Part shown: positions 1-7,134 of the stretch, one piece after another | Numbering within the stretch: the stretch's first letter is position 1 | How the letters are laid out: every line of letters starts with the position of its first letter | Assembly (NCBI RefSeq): GCF_900142565.1 | Contig: NZ_FRBH01000008.1 | Coordinates: forward strand, 1-64,000 | DNA: 64,000 bases | Source: Chishuiella changwenlii | Lineage (GTDB): Bacteria; Bacteroidota; Bacteroidia; Flavobacteriales; Weeksellaceae | Reading direction: 5' to 3' | Made by a program: the position numbers and the translations under genes | The notes under the pieces: generated by a model | Database searches by the model: none | What the model saw: the letters and a program-made list of their open reading frames with translations, nothing else | What the model was told of the DNA's origin: nothing

Positions 1-1
1 T

Positions 2-103
2 TTTATTTTTAATGAGAATTTTAAGATAGATTTTATAAATCCAATTTATTATACATTATTATTCTTAGTAATGTATTTTACAAAACATATTAAAAAAGGA
101 TAA
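2..103 (+). CDS. C-terminal end of a membrane protein cut by the window start
   Basis: An open frame runs from base 2 to a TAA at 101-103 and would encode the last 33 residues of a protein. It ends in a hydrophobic stretch (YYTLLFLVMYF) and a basic tail (TKHIKKG). The stop overlaps the ATG of the next gene in a TAATG junction, which is typical of translational coupling and supports this being a real gene end. Part of this coding tail recurs in decayed form near 767-798. The family cannot be recognised from so short a piece. Confidence 0.45.
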   Translation, partial: FIFNENFKIDFINPIYYTLLFLVMYFTKHIKKG

Positions 104-543
104 TGAACAAATTCTTATCTAAATTAATGAAAGATAATATTAAAGAAGATTTAATATATTGGCTCGGAATAATATTAATTATTATTTTTTTTTCTATTAT
201 TATTTTTTATAGCAATCGTAACGGACTAAATAACATTAAAGAGAAAAGATTATATACTGTAGGTATTATTTCTGGTTTTTCAAGAACAAAAACAACAAAA
301 TCTGTAAAATACATTATTTCATACTCTGGTAAAACTCTTGAAGGAAAGTCTTCAATTAATATTAATAAATATTCTATTGGAGATAGAGTTTTAGTTGTTT
401 ATAATCCTAACACTAACATAAATATACTCTTACCATATTTTATAGATGACTCTATAAAAGAGCCTTATAACGGATGGAGTAAACCTCCTATGAATAATAT
501 CACTGATAGCGAAATTATCAAATATTTAGAAGAGAAATATTAA
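103..543 (+). CDS. Small membrane-anchored hypothetical protein, paralogue of the gene at 1847
   Basis: This is a 146-residue protein with a basic N-terminus, one transmembrane segment at about residues 20-37 and a small beta-rich domain outside the membrane. Its tail (LLPYFIDDSIKEP followed by GWSKPP) matches the tail of the protein at 1847-2269 (LIPFIFVPDSITKAP, then GWVQPP), so the two are paralogues. The layout of one TM plus a strand-rich domain resembles DUF3592-type proteins, but that is a guess. The ATG overlaps the upstream stop (TAATG). Clusters of small divergent paralogues like this often lie downstream of polymorphic-toxin genes as orphan immunity genes. No toxin is visible here, so the function is unknown. 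Confidence 0.65.
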   Translation: MNKFLSKLMKDNIKEDLIYWLGIILIIIFFSIIIFYSNRNGLNNIKEKRLYTVGIISGFSRTKTTKSVKYIISYSGKTLEGKSSININKYSIGDRVLVVYNPNTNINILLPYFIDDSIKEPYNGWSKPPMNNITDSEIIKYLEEKY

Positions 544-553
544 ATAAAAATTA

Positions 554-748
554 ATGGAAAATATTATTATAAAAGAAAATGATGAAGCTATTTATATTCA
601 ATTGAAAGAACATCCTAAAAAAGTTACTTATGAAATTGTAGATAAAAATGTAGACATAGCATCATTAATTAAAAATTACATTGGACCATCTATTTATTTT
701 GATTTTAATAAAGATGGTACATTAATAGGAATTGAAATTTTAAAATAG
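554..748 (+). CDS. DUF2283 family small protein
   Basis: The protein has 64 residues and no membrane segment. The order of motifs fits the DUF2283 pattern: an early AIYIQL strand, a short linker, then YFDFNKDGTLIGIEIL at the C-terminus, comparable to the family signature D-x-D-x-x-G-x-x-x-GIEIL. The family has no established biochemical role. It begins 10 bp after the preceding stop, so it is probably co-transcribed with that gene. The A+T-rich sequence and the neighbours suggest an accessory origin. Confidence 0.65.
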   Translation: MENIIIKENDEAIYIQLKEHPKKVTYEIVDKNVDIASLIKNYIGPSIYFDFNKDGTLIGIEILK

Positions 749-766
749 GTTTTATAACTTCTATTG

Positions 767-846
767 ATTATTATTTTTAGTATTTTGTTTCATAAAACAT
801 ATTTAAAAAAGATAATATTAAAGAATACCTAATACAATGGCTATGA
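767..846 (+). pseudogene. Decayed, internally deleted copy of the 55-164 region
   Basis: Bases 767-810 align with 55-98 (end of the first partial gene), and bases 808-842 match 130-164 (codons for KDNIKE, then LIYWL) at 30 of 35 positions. The roughly 31 bp between the two blocks in the original, including the start codon region, are missing. The frame corresponding to the 103-543 gene ends at TGA 844-846. This is a fossil of a tandem duplicate, now serving as the upstream region of the next gene. Confidence 0.6.
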
Positions 847-1373
847 AAACTATTTTATTATTATACATATCCTTATTACTTTCAAGTTTTACTTTTTTTG
901 AATCAAAACAATCATTAGAAAATATAAGCCGAAAGAAGGCGACTTATGTTACCGAAAGCGCAAACTTGAAAAATGCTTTAAAGGATAAACCAATTTTACT
1001 TTTTTCAATAAACGATAAATGGTATTATTCAATAGTGAAAAACCTGGGTGAATTATATGAATATTTTGCAATTCTTGATTCTAAGAATCAGTTAGAATAT
1101 TTAGAAAGTTGTCTTATAGAAAATCCCAAAGATTTTTTAGTTAACGCATTTAACAAAGAATTGTACCGTAAAGAATTTACAGATTTAAACGCTGAATTTT
1201 ACAATGATGGTTATGAAATATCTAACGGAAACCCTACATATTTTTATTTCAAAGATAAAGAGGGTAAATTATACGGAGAATCTAAATTAACGACTATAAT
1301 AAATCCTATTCCGATAGATTCGAAACTATACTATCATATGTTAATGAAAACATTAAGTTTATCTAATAAATAA
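843..1373 (+). CDS. Hypothetical exported or membrane-anchored protein
   Basis: The product is about 176 residues and opens with a hydrophobic signal or anchor (MKTILLLYISLLLSSFTFF). The remainder looks soluble, with several Tyr-rich segments. I recognise no family. There are two in-frame ATGs, at 837 and 843. I prefer 843 because it puts the basic residue and the hydrophobic core directly at the N-terminus, and because the sequence up to 842 is a relic of another gene. The breakpoint of that relic coincides with this start, which suggests the gene was joined here by recombination. Confidence 0.55.
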   Translation: MKTILLLYISLLLSSFTFFESKQSLENISRKKATYVTESANLKNALKDKPILLFSINDKWYYSIVKNLGELYEYFAILDSKNQLEYLESCLIENPKDFLVNAFNKELYRKEFTDLNAEFYNDGYEISNGNPTYFYFKDKEGKLYGESKLTTIINPIPIDSKLYYHMLMKTLSLSNK

Positions 1374-1420
1374 TAAGTAATTCATAATGAAGAGTTTTTT
1401 TTAAAAATAAATTAACATCT

Positions 1421-1440
1421 CCCTCAACTAGCGCGAGCAC
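1421..1440. other. GC-rich near-palindromic 20-mer in an A+T-rich gap
   Basis: The sequence CCCTCAACTAGCGCGAGCAC stands out sharply from surroundings that are almost wholly A and T. Its core CTAGCGCGAG is almost its own reverse complement (8 of 10 positions). It lies between two orphan genes of the paralogue patch, directly before another short relic-like ORF (1455-1496). It may be a recombination footprint or the remnant of a lost gene. Nothing more can be said from one copy. Confidence 0.35.
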
Positions 1441-1501
1441 AATGTTATTAAGTAATGAAAAAAGAAATAAAAGAGAAGATTTTAATTTTTAATTGATTTT
1501 T

Positions 1502-1837
1502 ATGCAAAAAAACAAGAAAGATACTATTATAGGTGTCATATTTACTTTATCTCTAGTACTAGTAATTTCATTAATAGCTTATTATTTAAGAGTTTCAAGA
1601 AAAGAAGACATCAAACTAATCAATAATTCATTTGGTTATACTAAAGGTATAGTCATTAAGAAAACAGTTTATAAAAGTCGTTCTATTAATGTAAAGTATA
1701 TAGTAAATGGTAAATCTTATATAGAATCTGATGGAATTAACGCAGAAGACAATGTAAGTGAAGGAGATAGTATTATTGTAAAATATTCCACGGAAAAACC
1801 AGAACTTATGATTACTCAATTTAATGATGAATTTTAA
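1502..1837 (+). CDS. Small membrane-anchored hypothetical protein
   Basis: The product is 111 residues from the ATG at 1502; an upstream TTG at 1493 is a less likely start. It has one transmembrane segment at about residues 10-30, then a beta-rich domain containing GDSIIVKYSTEKPEL. The layout parallels the proteins at 103-543 and 1847-2269 (compare GDRVLVVYNPNTN), so it is probably a distant member of the same set, but it lacks their GW-x-x-PP tail. It ends 9 bp before the next gene, suggesting one transcript. The function is unknown. Confidence 0.6.
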   Translation: MQKNKKDTIIGVIFTLSLVLVISLIAYYLRVSRKEDIKLINNSFGYTKGIVIKKTVYKSRSINVKYIVNGKSYIESDGINAEDNVSEGDSIIVKYSTEKPELMITQFNDEF

Positions 1838-1846
1838 TGATAAAAA

Positions 1847-2269
1847 ATGAAATTTAAAATATCTCAGACACAGCAATATTTTTTAGGCATAATTATATTT
1901 ACACTTTTAGTTATTTTTTTCTATATAAAGCAACAGAAAATTTTTTTAAAAATTATAGAAAAACCTGTATATAGTATATCTAAAATTACAGGTATAAAAC
2001 ATTACAATAGGAAAGAAGATAGTTATAAATATGAATTTACATTCTTAGGCGAAAAATTTGAAAGAGGTATAGGAGAATCTTCTTCAAACAATCTTTTTGT
2101 CGGTAAACGTTATTTTGTCATATTTGAAAAAGGTAATCCAAAAAATTCAATGTTAATACCTTTTATATTTGTTCCAGATAGTATAACAAAAGCTCCTGAT
2201 GAAGGTTGGGTACAACCTCCTATTCCAATAGATAAAAATGAAATTAAAAAGTTTTTAGAGAATTATTAG
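1847..2269 (+). CDS. Small membrane-anchored hypothetical protein, paralogue of the gene at 103
   Basis: The protein has 140 residues: a short N-terminal tail, one transmembrane segment at about residues 12-27, and a beta-rich domain ending in the motif PDSITKAP then GWVQPP. The same tail motif, with the same spacing, ends the 103-543 product. Conservation in the domain core is weaker, so the paralogues have diverged. It is the last gene of the patch and is followed by a bidirectional terminator. The function is unknown; an immunity role is possible but untested. Confidence 0.65.
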   Translation: MKFKISQTQQYFLGIIIFTLLVIFFYIKQQKIFLKIIEKPVYSISKITGIKHYNRKEDSYKYEFTFLGEKFERGIGESSSNNLFVGKRYFVIFEKGNPKNSMLIPFIFVPDSITKAPDEGWVQPPIPIDKNEIKKFLENY

Positions 2270-2304
2270 AAGTAATGTAAAAATTAATCACATATTAAAT
2301 ACAT

Positions 2305-2332
2305 AAAAGGATAGACAATTGTCTATCCTTTT
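2305..2332. terminator. Bidirectional hairpin terminator
   Basis: A perfect 28-nt palindrome (AAAAGGATAGACAATTGTCT and its completion) lies between convergent genes. It ends in T residues on both strands, so it can terminate both the 1847 gene and the exonuclease gene. Confidence 0.8.
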
Positions 2333-2355
2333 GTGTTATAAGATTGTTTATATTT

Positions 2356-3063
2356 CTAATCATCTTCCCTCCTCTGCAAAGAATTATCGTATCTCATTTT
2401 TCTAAAGACATTAATAAGTGTTACGACATCTTTTTCGCAGTAATCTTTTATTCGTTCAAGATTATTTTCATTGTAATAAACATGTGCAACTCGAGAGCCA
2501 TCAATATCATCTTTAGGTGTAGGAATCTCGAAAATATTGGCTAATAAATCTAGTGAGGTAAAATTTTTATAATCCCCAAATTTCCATAATTCCATTGTAT
2601 CAAGATGTTGTATTTCCCAAGGCTTTTTACCAAATAATTGTAAAATTGCTGGAATCTCAATCTGATGAATCAGCATTCGACGGGCGATATAAGGAAAGTC
2701 AAACTCTTTCCCATTGTGCGCACACAAAATATGATCTGGTTTAAAGAAACTCTCTACTAATAATTGATTAAAATCTTCTAATATCTTTTTTTCTTCGTGT
2801 CCATAAAAACTTTTAATATGTAAAAAAGAATCTTTTACAACGACACCAACCGATATGCAAACTATTTTACCAAATTCAGCTAAAATACCAGCTCTCTCAT
2901 GATAAAATTCTTCAGGAGAAATATCATTATTATTACGCTGAAAAGCTGTTTTCTTTTCCCATAATACTTTTGTTCTATCAGATAAAAGGTCCCAATCGTC
3001 TGTCTGAGGAACGGTTTCTATATCTAAAAATAAAATCTTATTGTATGGTATTCGTTGAATCAT
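2356..3063 (-). CDS. PolB-like DEDDy 3'-5' exonuclease
   Basis: The 235-residue protein matches the predicted 3'-5' exonucleases related to the proofreading domain of family B DNA polymerases (DNA_pol_B_exo2). All catalytic motifs of the DEDDy type are visible: ExoI D14-I-E16, ExoII H116-N-G-x-x-F-D122-F-P-Y, and ExoIII Y208-C-E-K-D212. These four acidic residues would bind two metal ions to cleave DNA from the 3' end. The start overlaps the end of the serine hydrolase gene by 26 bp, so the two are probably co-transcribed. The biological substrate is unknown. Family assignment is firm. Confidence 0.85.
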   Translation of the reverse strand: MIQRIPYNKILFLDIETVPQTDDWDLLSDRTKVLWEKKTAFQRNNNDISPEEFYHERAGILAEFGKIVCISVGVVVKDSFLHIKSFYGHEEKKILEDFNQLLVESFFKPDHILCAHNGKEFDFPYIARRMLIHQIEIPAILQLFGKKPWEIQHLDTMELWKFGDYKNFTSLDLLANIFEIPTPKDDIDGSRVAHVYYNENNLERIKDYCEKDVVTLINVFRKMRYDNSLQRREDD

Positions 3064-4243
3064 TCTCTTTCACTTTATCATTGATACGCATAGCTTCGTC
3101 TACCAAACGATAAACATCCCCATCTTCAATAGGAAGGTTATCAGGCATATCGTTATGCGTTTTTCCTGTTCTAACAATTACTAATTTTTCTTTTGGAACA
3201 ACAATTATTCGTTGTCCAAGATGTCCTAGCATAGCATAAAAAGGAGTTTTATAATCATAATCCATCCAAACAGAATAACCATAAATTTGTGATTCGTTAG
3301 CATTAAATGCTTTTTTGTTTGGAGTAATCATTTTCTTAACAAATGCACTATCTAAAACTTGCTTTCCAAACCAATTTCCATCATTTAATAATAATTGTCC
3401 TAATTTTGCATAATCTCTAACAGTAGCATTAAAACAACAATACGTTTTTTCCATTCCTTTGGGATTATCTTTCGACCATTGTGCATCCATTTCCATTCCC
3501 ATTGGTTGCCAAAACTCTTCTTGAAAATATTGTGATAAGGACTTATTTTTTAATGCTCTTTCTATAACAATTCCTAACAATTGCGTGTCACTTGATTGAT
3601 ACTTGAAATGACCTCCTGGTTTTGAAACAAACTTTCTATCTAACAGTTGTTTTACAACATCATCTCCATAATATGCCTTTGCCGTTGGGTTTAATGGAAA
3701 ATAATATTCCTCACTCCAATCATATCCAGATGTCATTGCAGATAAATCGCCAATCGTACACAGTGCGCCAAATTTATCGTCTTTAAATTCTGGAATGAAA
3801 TCTGTTATTTTCTGATCTAAACTTTTAATATAACCTTGCTCTATAGCTTTTCCAAGCATCATGGTTGTAAAAGTTTTTGCCATAGAAAAGGAATTCGTAA
3901 TATCGTTCTGTGCATATCCATTAAAATAATATTCACTTAATAACTGATGGTCTTTAATAATAACTAAACCAGCAGTTCCGAAATCTTTCATCTCTTTTTC
4001 AAATTTTGGAGACAATGGAAATTGATTATAATCTAAATGTTGTTGCCAAACTCTAGGAGCTCCTGCCATAATTACATTGTTATCAAAATCTCTGTAATCA
4101 TCAATGTTTGCGGTTTGTTCTCCTTTAAGATAAGTTAACTTTATGCCTCTAAAAATATAGCTATTACCTGTTGCATAAAGAATTAGAATAAGTACGCAAA
4201 TTACGATAACTATCCATTTTATAATTTTCCAAAGTATTTTCAT
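3038..4243 (-). CDS. Serine hydrolase of the beta-lactamase / penicillin-binding class C family
   Basis: This 401-residue protein has an N-terminal membrane anchor (residues 5-24) and an extracytoplasmic beta-lactamase-type domain. The nucleophile motif S120-M-A-K123 and the general-base motif Y215-Q-S are present. The third motif appears as H341-L-G in place of the more usual H-T-G or H-S-G. Members include esterases, D-aminopeptidases and beta-lactamases, so resistance should not be inferred. The substrate is unknown. Its 3' end overlaps the exonuclease gene. Confidence 0.8.
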   Translation of the reverse strand: MKILWKIIKWIVIVICVLILILYATGNSYIFRGIKLTYLKGEQTANIDDYRDFDNNVIMAGAPRVWQQHLDYNQFPLSPKFEKEMKDFGTAGLVIIKDHQLLSEYYFNGYAQNDITNSFSMAKTFTTMMLGKAIEQGYIKSLDQKITDFIPEFKDDKFGALCTIGDLSAMTSGYDWSEEYYFPLNPTAKAYYGDDVVKQLLDRKFVSKPGGHFKYQSSDTQLLGIVIERALKNKSLSQYFQEEFWQPMGMEMDAQWSKDNPKGMEKTYCCFNATVRDYAKLGQLLLNDGNWFGKQVLDSAFVKKMITPNKKAFNANESQIYGYSVWMDYDYKTPFYAMLGHLGQRIIVVPKEKLVIVRTGKTHNDMPDNLPIEDGDVYRLVDEAMRINDKVKENDSTNTIQ

Positions 4244-4317
4244 TGGTTAAAAATTTGAATCTGTTACTAAAATAAGCTTTTACTATTAAATAATTTCAAA
4301 AAACTATTGTTTCGGAC

Positions 4318-4350
4318 TTGTTTTTGTTGAGTTATACGTATATTTATAAC
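4318..4350 (+). promoter_or_regulatory. Probable sod promoter with overlapping dyad
   Basis: TTG at 4318-4320, an 18-bp spacer and TATATTTA at 4339-4346 approximate the Bacteroidota TTTG/TAnnTTTG promoter. A GTTATA...TATAAC inverted repeat (4331-4336 and 4345-4350) overlaps the -7 box and could be an operator. Confidence 0.4.
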
Positions 4351-4379
4351 ATAAATAAATCTAAAAAAATTATAATATT

Positions 4380-4982
4380 ATGGCTTTTGAATTATCAAAA
4401 TTACCTTATGCATTTGATGCATTAGAACCTCATATTGATGCAAAAACGATGGAAATTCACCACGATAAGCATCATGCTGCCTATACAAACAATTTAAATG
4501 CTGCCATTGAAGGAACAGATTTAGAAAATGCTACAATCGAAGAAATTTTAGCTAAAGGAACTGACAAACCAGCTGTACGTAATAATGGTGGAGGTTTTTA
4601 TAATCACAATTTATTTTGGGAAATTTTAACTCCAGGTGGAAGCAACAAACCAACTGCAGAAGTTGCAGAAGCAATTGATGCTGCTTATGGTTCTTTTGAT
4701 GCTTTTAAGGACGAGTTTTCTAAAGCTGCTGCTACACGTTTTGGATCAGGTTGGGCTTGGTTAATTGTAAAAGATGGTAAAGTAGTTGTTACTTCTACTC
4801 CAAACCAAGATTCTACATTAATGCCAGTTGCAGATGTACAAGGTTTTCCTATCTTAGGATTAGACGTTTGGGAACATGCTTATTATTTAAATTACCAAAA
4901 CCGTCGTCCAGATTATATAGAGGCGTTTTTTAGCGTAATTAACTGGGATAAAGTAGCAGAAAGATTTGCTGTTGCAAAATAA
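4380..4982 (+). CDS. sodA: Superoxide dismutase, Mn/Fe type
   Basis: The 200-residue protein has the full two-domain architecture of Mn/Fe superoxide dismutases and converts superoxide to hydrogen peroxide and oxygen. The N-terminal hairpin carries H27 within [11 protein letters not shown], the [12 protein letters not shown] segment carries the second histidine, and DVWEHAYY supplies the last Asp and His ligands. [11 protein letters not shown] suggests manganese or cambialistic use, but the metal cannot be settled from sequence. There is no signal peptide, so it is cytoplasmic. It stands alone, with its own promoter region and a terminator behind it. Confidence 0.95.
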   Translation: MAFELSKLPYAFDALEPHIDAKTMEIHHDKHHAAYTNNLNAAIEGTDLENATIEEILAKGTDKPAVRNNGGGFYNHNLFWEILTPGGSNKPTAEVAEAIDAAYGSFDAFKDEFSKAAATRFGSGWAWLIVKDGKVVVTSTPNQDSTLMPVADVQGFPILGLDVWEHAYYLNYQNRRPDYIEAFFSVINWDKVAERFAVAK

Positions 4983-5007
4983 TAAAGTTTATCCATTTAA
5001 ACTTCTT

Positions 5008-5039
5008 AAGACTTGTGTAGAAATACGCAAGTCTTTTTT
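5008..5039 (+). terminator. Terminator after sodA
   Basis: A 12-bp stem (AAGACTTGTGTA with TACGCAAGTCTT, one G-T pair) with a GAAA loop is followed by a run of T. It lies 25 bp after the sodA stop. Confidence 0.85.
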
Positions 5040-5050
5040 ATATTTGACAC

Positions 5051-5407
5051 ATGGGAATAATAATTTTAGAAAATATCAAAATCTATTCTAATCACGGATG
5101 TTTAGATGAAGAAGCTCGTATTGGATCTGATTATTTAATCGATTTAGAAGCGCATGGAGATTTTACAAAAGCTTGCGAATCGGATGAATTGATAGATGCA
5201 TTAGATTATGTTACTTTAAATAAAATTGTAAAAGAGGAAGTTGGTATCCGTTCAAAATTATTAGAACATGTTTGTAAAAGAATATTAGATCGTATAGGTC
5301 AAGAACTTACAACTGTTCAATTCGCAAAAGTTAAATTATCTAAGCTGAATCCTCCTATTGGAGGGCATGTAGAAAAAGTGAGTATTATTTTAGAAAAATC
5401 GTATTAA
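5051..5407 (+). CDS. folB: Dihydroneopterin aldolase
   Basis: The 118-residue protein fits FolB in length and motifs (NIKIYSNHGCLDEEARIG, LDYVTLNKIV, KLLEHVCKRI, KLSKLNPPIGG). It cleaves 7,8-dihydroneopterin to 6-hydroxymethyl-dihydropterin and glycolaldehyde in folate synthesis, in the cytoplasm. Other folate genes are not adjacent. The gene starts only 11 bp after the preceding terminator T-run and ends 52 bp before tRNA-Cys. Confidence 0.93.
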   Translation: MGIIILENIKIYSNHGCLDEEARIGSDYLIDLEAHGDFTKACESDELIDALDYVTLNKIVKEEVGIRSKLLEHVCKRILDRIGQELTTVQFAKVKLSKLNPPIGGHVEKVSIILEKSY

Positions 5408-5431
5408 AGTTTTTTTTTCTAAAAAAATTAA

Positions 5432-5439
5432 TATATTTG
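5432..5439 (+). promoter_or_regulatory. -7 box for tRNA-Cys
   Basis: TATATTTG is an exact match to the Bacteroidota TAnnTTTG element, 20 bp before the tRNA. No clear -33 element was found in the T-rich sequence upstream. Confidence 0.5.
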
Positions 5440-5459
5440 CAGTCCAAAACAATGGAAGT

Positions 5460-5530
5460 GGTTCCTTGACCGAGAGGCTAGGTAGCGGTCTGCAAAACCG
5501 TCCACAGCGGTTCGAATCCGCTAGGAACCT
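5460..5530 (+). tRNA. tRNA-Cys (anticodon GCA)
   Basis: The 71-nt gene folds as a cloverleaf. The acceptor GGTTCCT (5460-5466) pairs with AGGAACC (5523-5529). The anticodon loop CTGCAAA carries GCA, and the T arm is AGCGG-TTCGAAT-CCGCT. The discriminator base is T, the identity base of tRNA-Cys. CCA is not encoded, so it must be added enzymatically. It is followed at once by a terminator and then by a defence cassette, fitting the role of tRNA genes as insertion sites for accessory DNA. Confidence 0.95.
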
Positions 5531-5531
5531 C

Positions 5532-5570
5532 AAAAAAAAAACCTCAACGAGTTTCGTTGAGGTTTTTTTT
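5532..5570. terminator. Strong terminator after tRNA-Cys
   Basis: CCTCAACG (5542-5549) pairs with CGTTGAGG (5555-5562). The stem is extended by A residues on the left against T residues on the right. It has U-tracts in both directions and sits directly behind the tRNA. Confidence 0.85.
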
Positions 5571-5643
5571 ATACTTGTCATACATTTACCTCGTAAATAT
5601 TATTTTCATAATATTCTCGTTATACCTATCAAAACACTTATTG

Positions 5644-7134
5644 ATGGGATTTGAAATCGAAGAAGAAGAACTGCAATTTATTGTAACAAATAAATTTAAT
5701 GATGTTCAATCTGGAACAATTCATAAAGTTTTACTATCATCAGACAACTGGAATGATTTTGGTTTTTATACAGTTTACAATACAAATTACATTGATCATC
5801 AGGGTAATAATATTGAACTAGGAATGATTAGAATAGCATATTATGGACAAGAAGAAGGAATAGATGCTAAAAAATTGAAAATTGAGGATCAATTTGATTC
5901 TTTAGATCATACATATTTTTCTCTAGGTGTAAGTGAAGATTATTATATAAATATTAATAAACTTGATGATGAATTAAAAAATGAAATACTTACAAGTTTA
6001 AATGATATTGCATATGATACTAACATTTTAGAAAAAGCTTTTAATGAAAAAGTTACTCGAGTCTCATTATTCCGAGATATAACATATAATACTGTTAAAA
6101 TACAATACAACAGAATTGCAAATGGAGGAGCATTATTAACAGATTACTATTTTTCCTACTATAATAATCAAAGTGAAATTGATTTTGATGTTAAAGCTGC
6201 AAGTAATCCTCCAACAAATATTCACACGATAATTGGTAGCAATGGTGTAGGTAAATCATATTTAATTAATGACATGATAAACAGTGCCTTAAATTCTGAT
6301 TCATCTTTAGGGAAGTTTAAATTTAATAAACTTTCGGATAGTGATAGTTTTTCAAATGTAATATGTATTAATTTCAGTGCATTTGATGATTATAATTTTG
6401 AGGCTAAAAAAGGATCTTTTCATATTAAATATAATTACATAGGTATAAATTCTTCTAAATCAAACAAAAATCAATTTAAAGAAAATTTTATAACAAGTAT
6501 AAATGATATAATTAGAAGTAATAAAATTAAACGATGGTTTAACGTTATTGAGTTTTTAAATAGTGATTTAATATTTAGTCAATTAAATCTATCAGATATT
6601 TCTGAGAGAGATTTTTCTTCTTATAAAGAAATCTTAGAAGAAAAATTTTCAAAATTAAGTTCAGGTCATAAAATAATTCTATTATCAATTACTAAATTAG
6701 TTCAATTGTCAGAAGAAAAGACATTGATATTTTTTGATGAACCAGAAACACATTTACATCCACCATTATTATCTTCATATATAAGAGCAATTTCGTATTT
6801 ATTAAATAATAGAAATTCTGTCTGTATCATGACTACTCATTCACCGGTTATTTTACAAGAAGTGCCAGCTTCTTGTGTTTACATTTATACAAGAGTAGGT
6901 GAAATGATGAAATTTGAAAGACCATATTTTGAAACTTTTGGAGAAAACATTAGTGTTTTGACTAAATCTGTTTTTGATTTAGAAATATCAAAATCAGGGT
7001 TTTATAAAATACTAAAAAAGCTTGTTGATGAATTTGAAACATATGAGCAAGCATTAGGTAGTTTAAATAATAACCTTGGGTTTGAAGGAAAATCGATTTT
7101 AAGAAGTCTTTTTTTTGATAAAGAGAATCAATGA
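5644..7134 (+). CDS. ptuA: Septu-type defence ATPase (PtuA-like)
   Basis: The 496-residue AAA/ABC-class ATPase carries Walker A G198-SNGVGK-S205, an ABC-like signature LSSGHK (338-343), Walker B with D365-E366 in LIFFDEPETHLHP, and an H-loop TTHSP (397-401). This is the overcoming-lysogenization-defect / RecF-like ATPase layout, seen in PtuA of Septu anti-phage systems. The next gene overlaps by ATGA and encodes an HNH nuclease, the PtuB partner. I chose ATG 5644 because an earlier in-frame TTG lies inside the tRNA terminator. The pair is strikingly A+T-rich and sits beside tRNA-Cys, suggesting horizontal gain. Other ATPase-HNH systems are possible. Confidence 0.75.
   Translation: MGFEIEEEELQFIVTNKFNDVQSGTIHKVLLSSDNWNDFGFYTVYNTNYIDHQGNNIELGMIRIAYYGQEEGIDAKKLKIEDQFDSLDHTYFSLGVSEDYYININKLDDELKNEILTSLNDIAYDTNILEKAFNEKVTRVSLFRDITYNTVKIQYNRIANGGALLTDYYFSYYNNQSEIDFDVKAASNPPTNIHTIIGSNGVGKSYLINDMINSALNSDSSLGKFKFNKLSDSDSFSNVICINFSAFDDYNFEAKKGSFHIKYNYIGINSSKSNKNQFKENFITSINDIIRSNKIKRWFNVIEFLNSDLIFSQLNLSDISERDFSSYKEILEEKFSKLSSGHKIILLSITKLVQLSEEKTLIFFDEPETHLHPPLLSSYIRAISYLLNNRNSVCIMTTHSPVILQEVPASCVYIYTRVGEMMKFERPYFETFGENISVLTKSVFDLEISKSGFYKILKKLVDEFETYEQALGSLNNNLGFEGKSILRSLFFDKENQ

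Noticed and set aside
3038-4243. Antibiotic-resistance beta-lactamase
   Set aside because: Only the broad serine hydrolase motifs are present and the third motif is HLG; the family is mostly esterases and peptidases.
5557-5643. Longer PtuA starting from TTG at 5557
   Set aside because: That codon lies inside the tRNA-Cys terminator stem; ATG 5644 is the first reasonable start.
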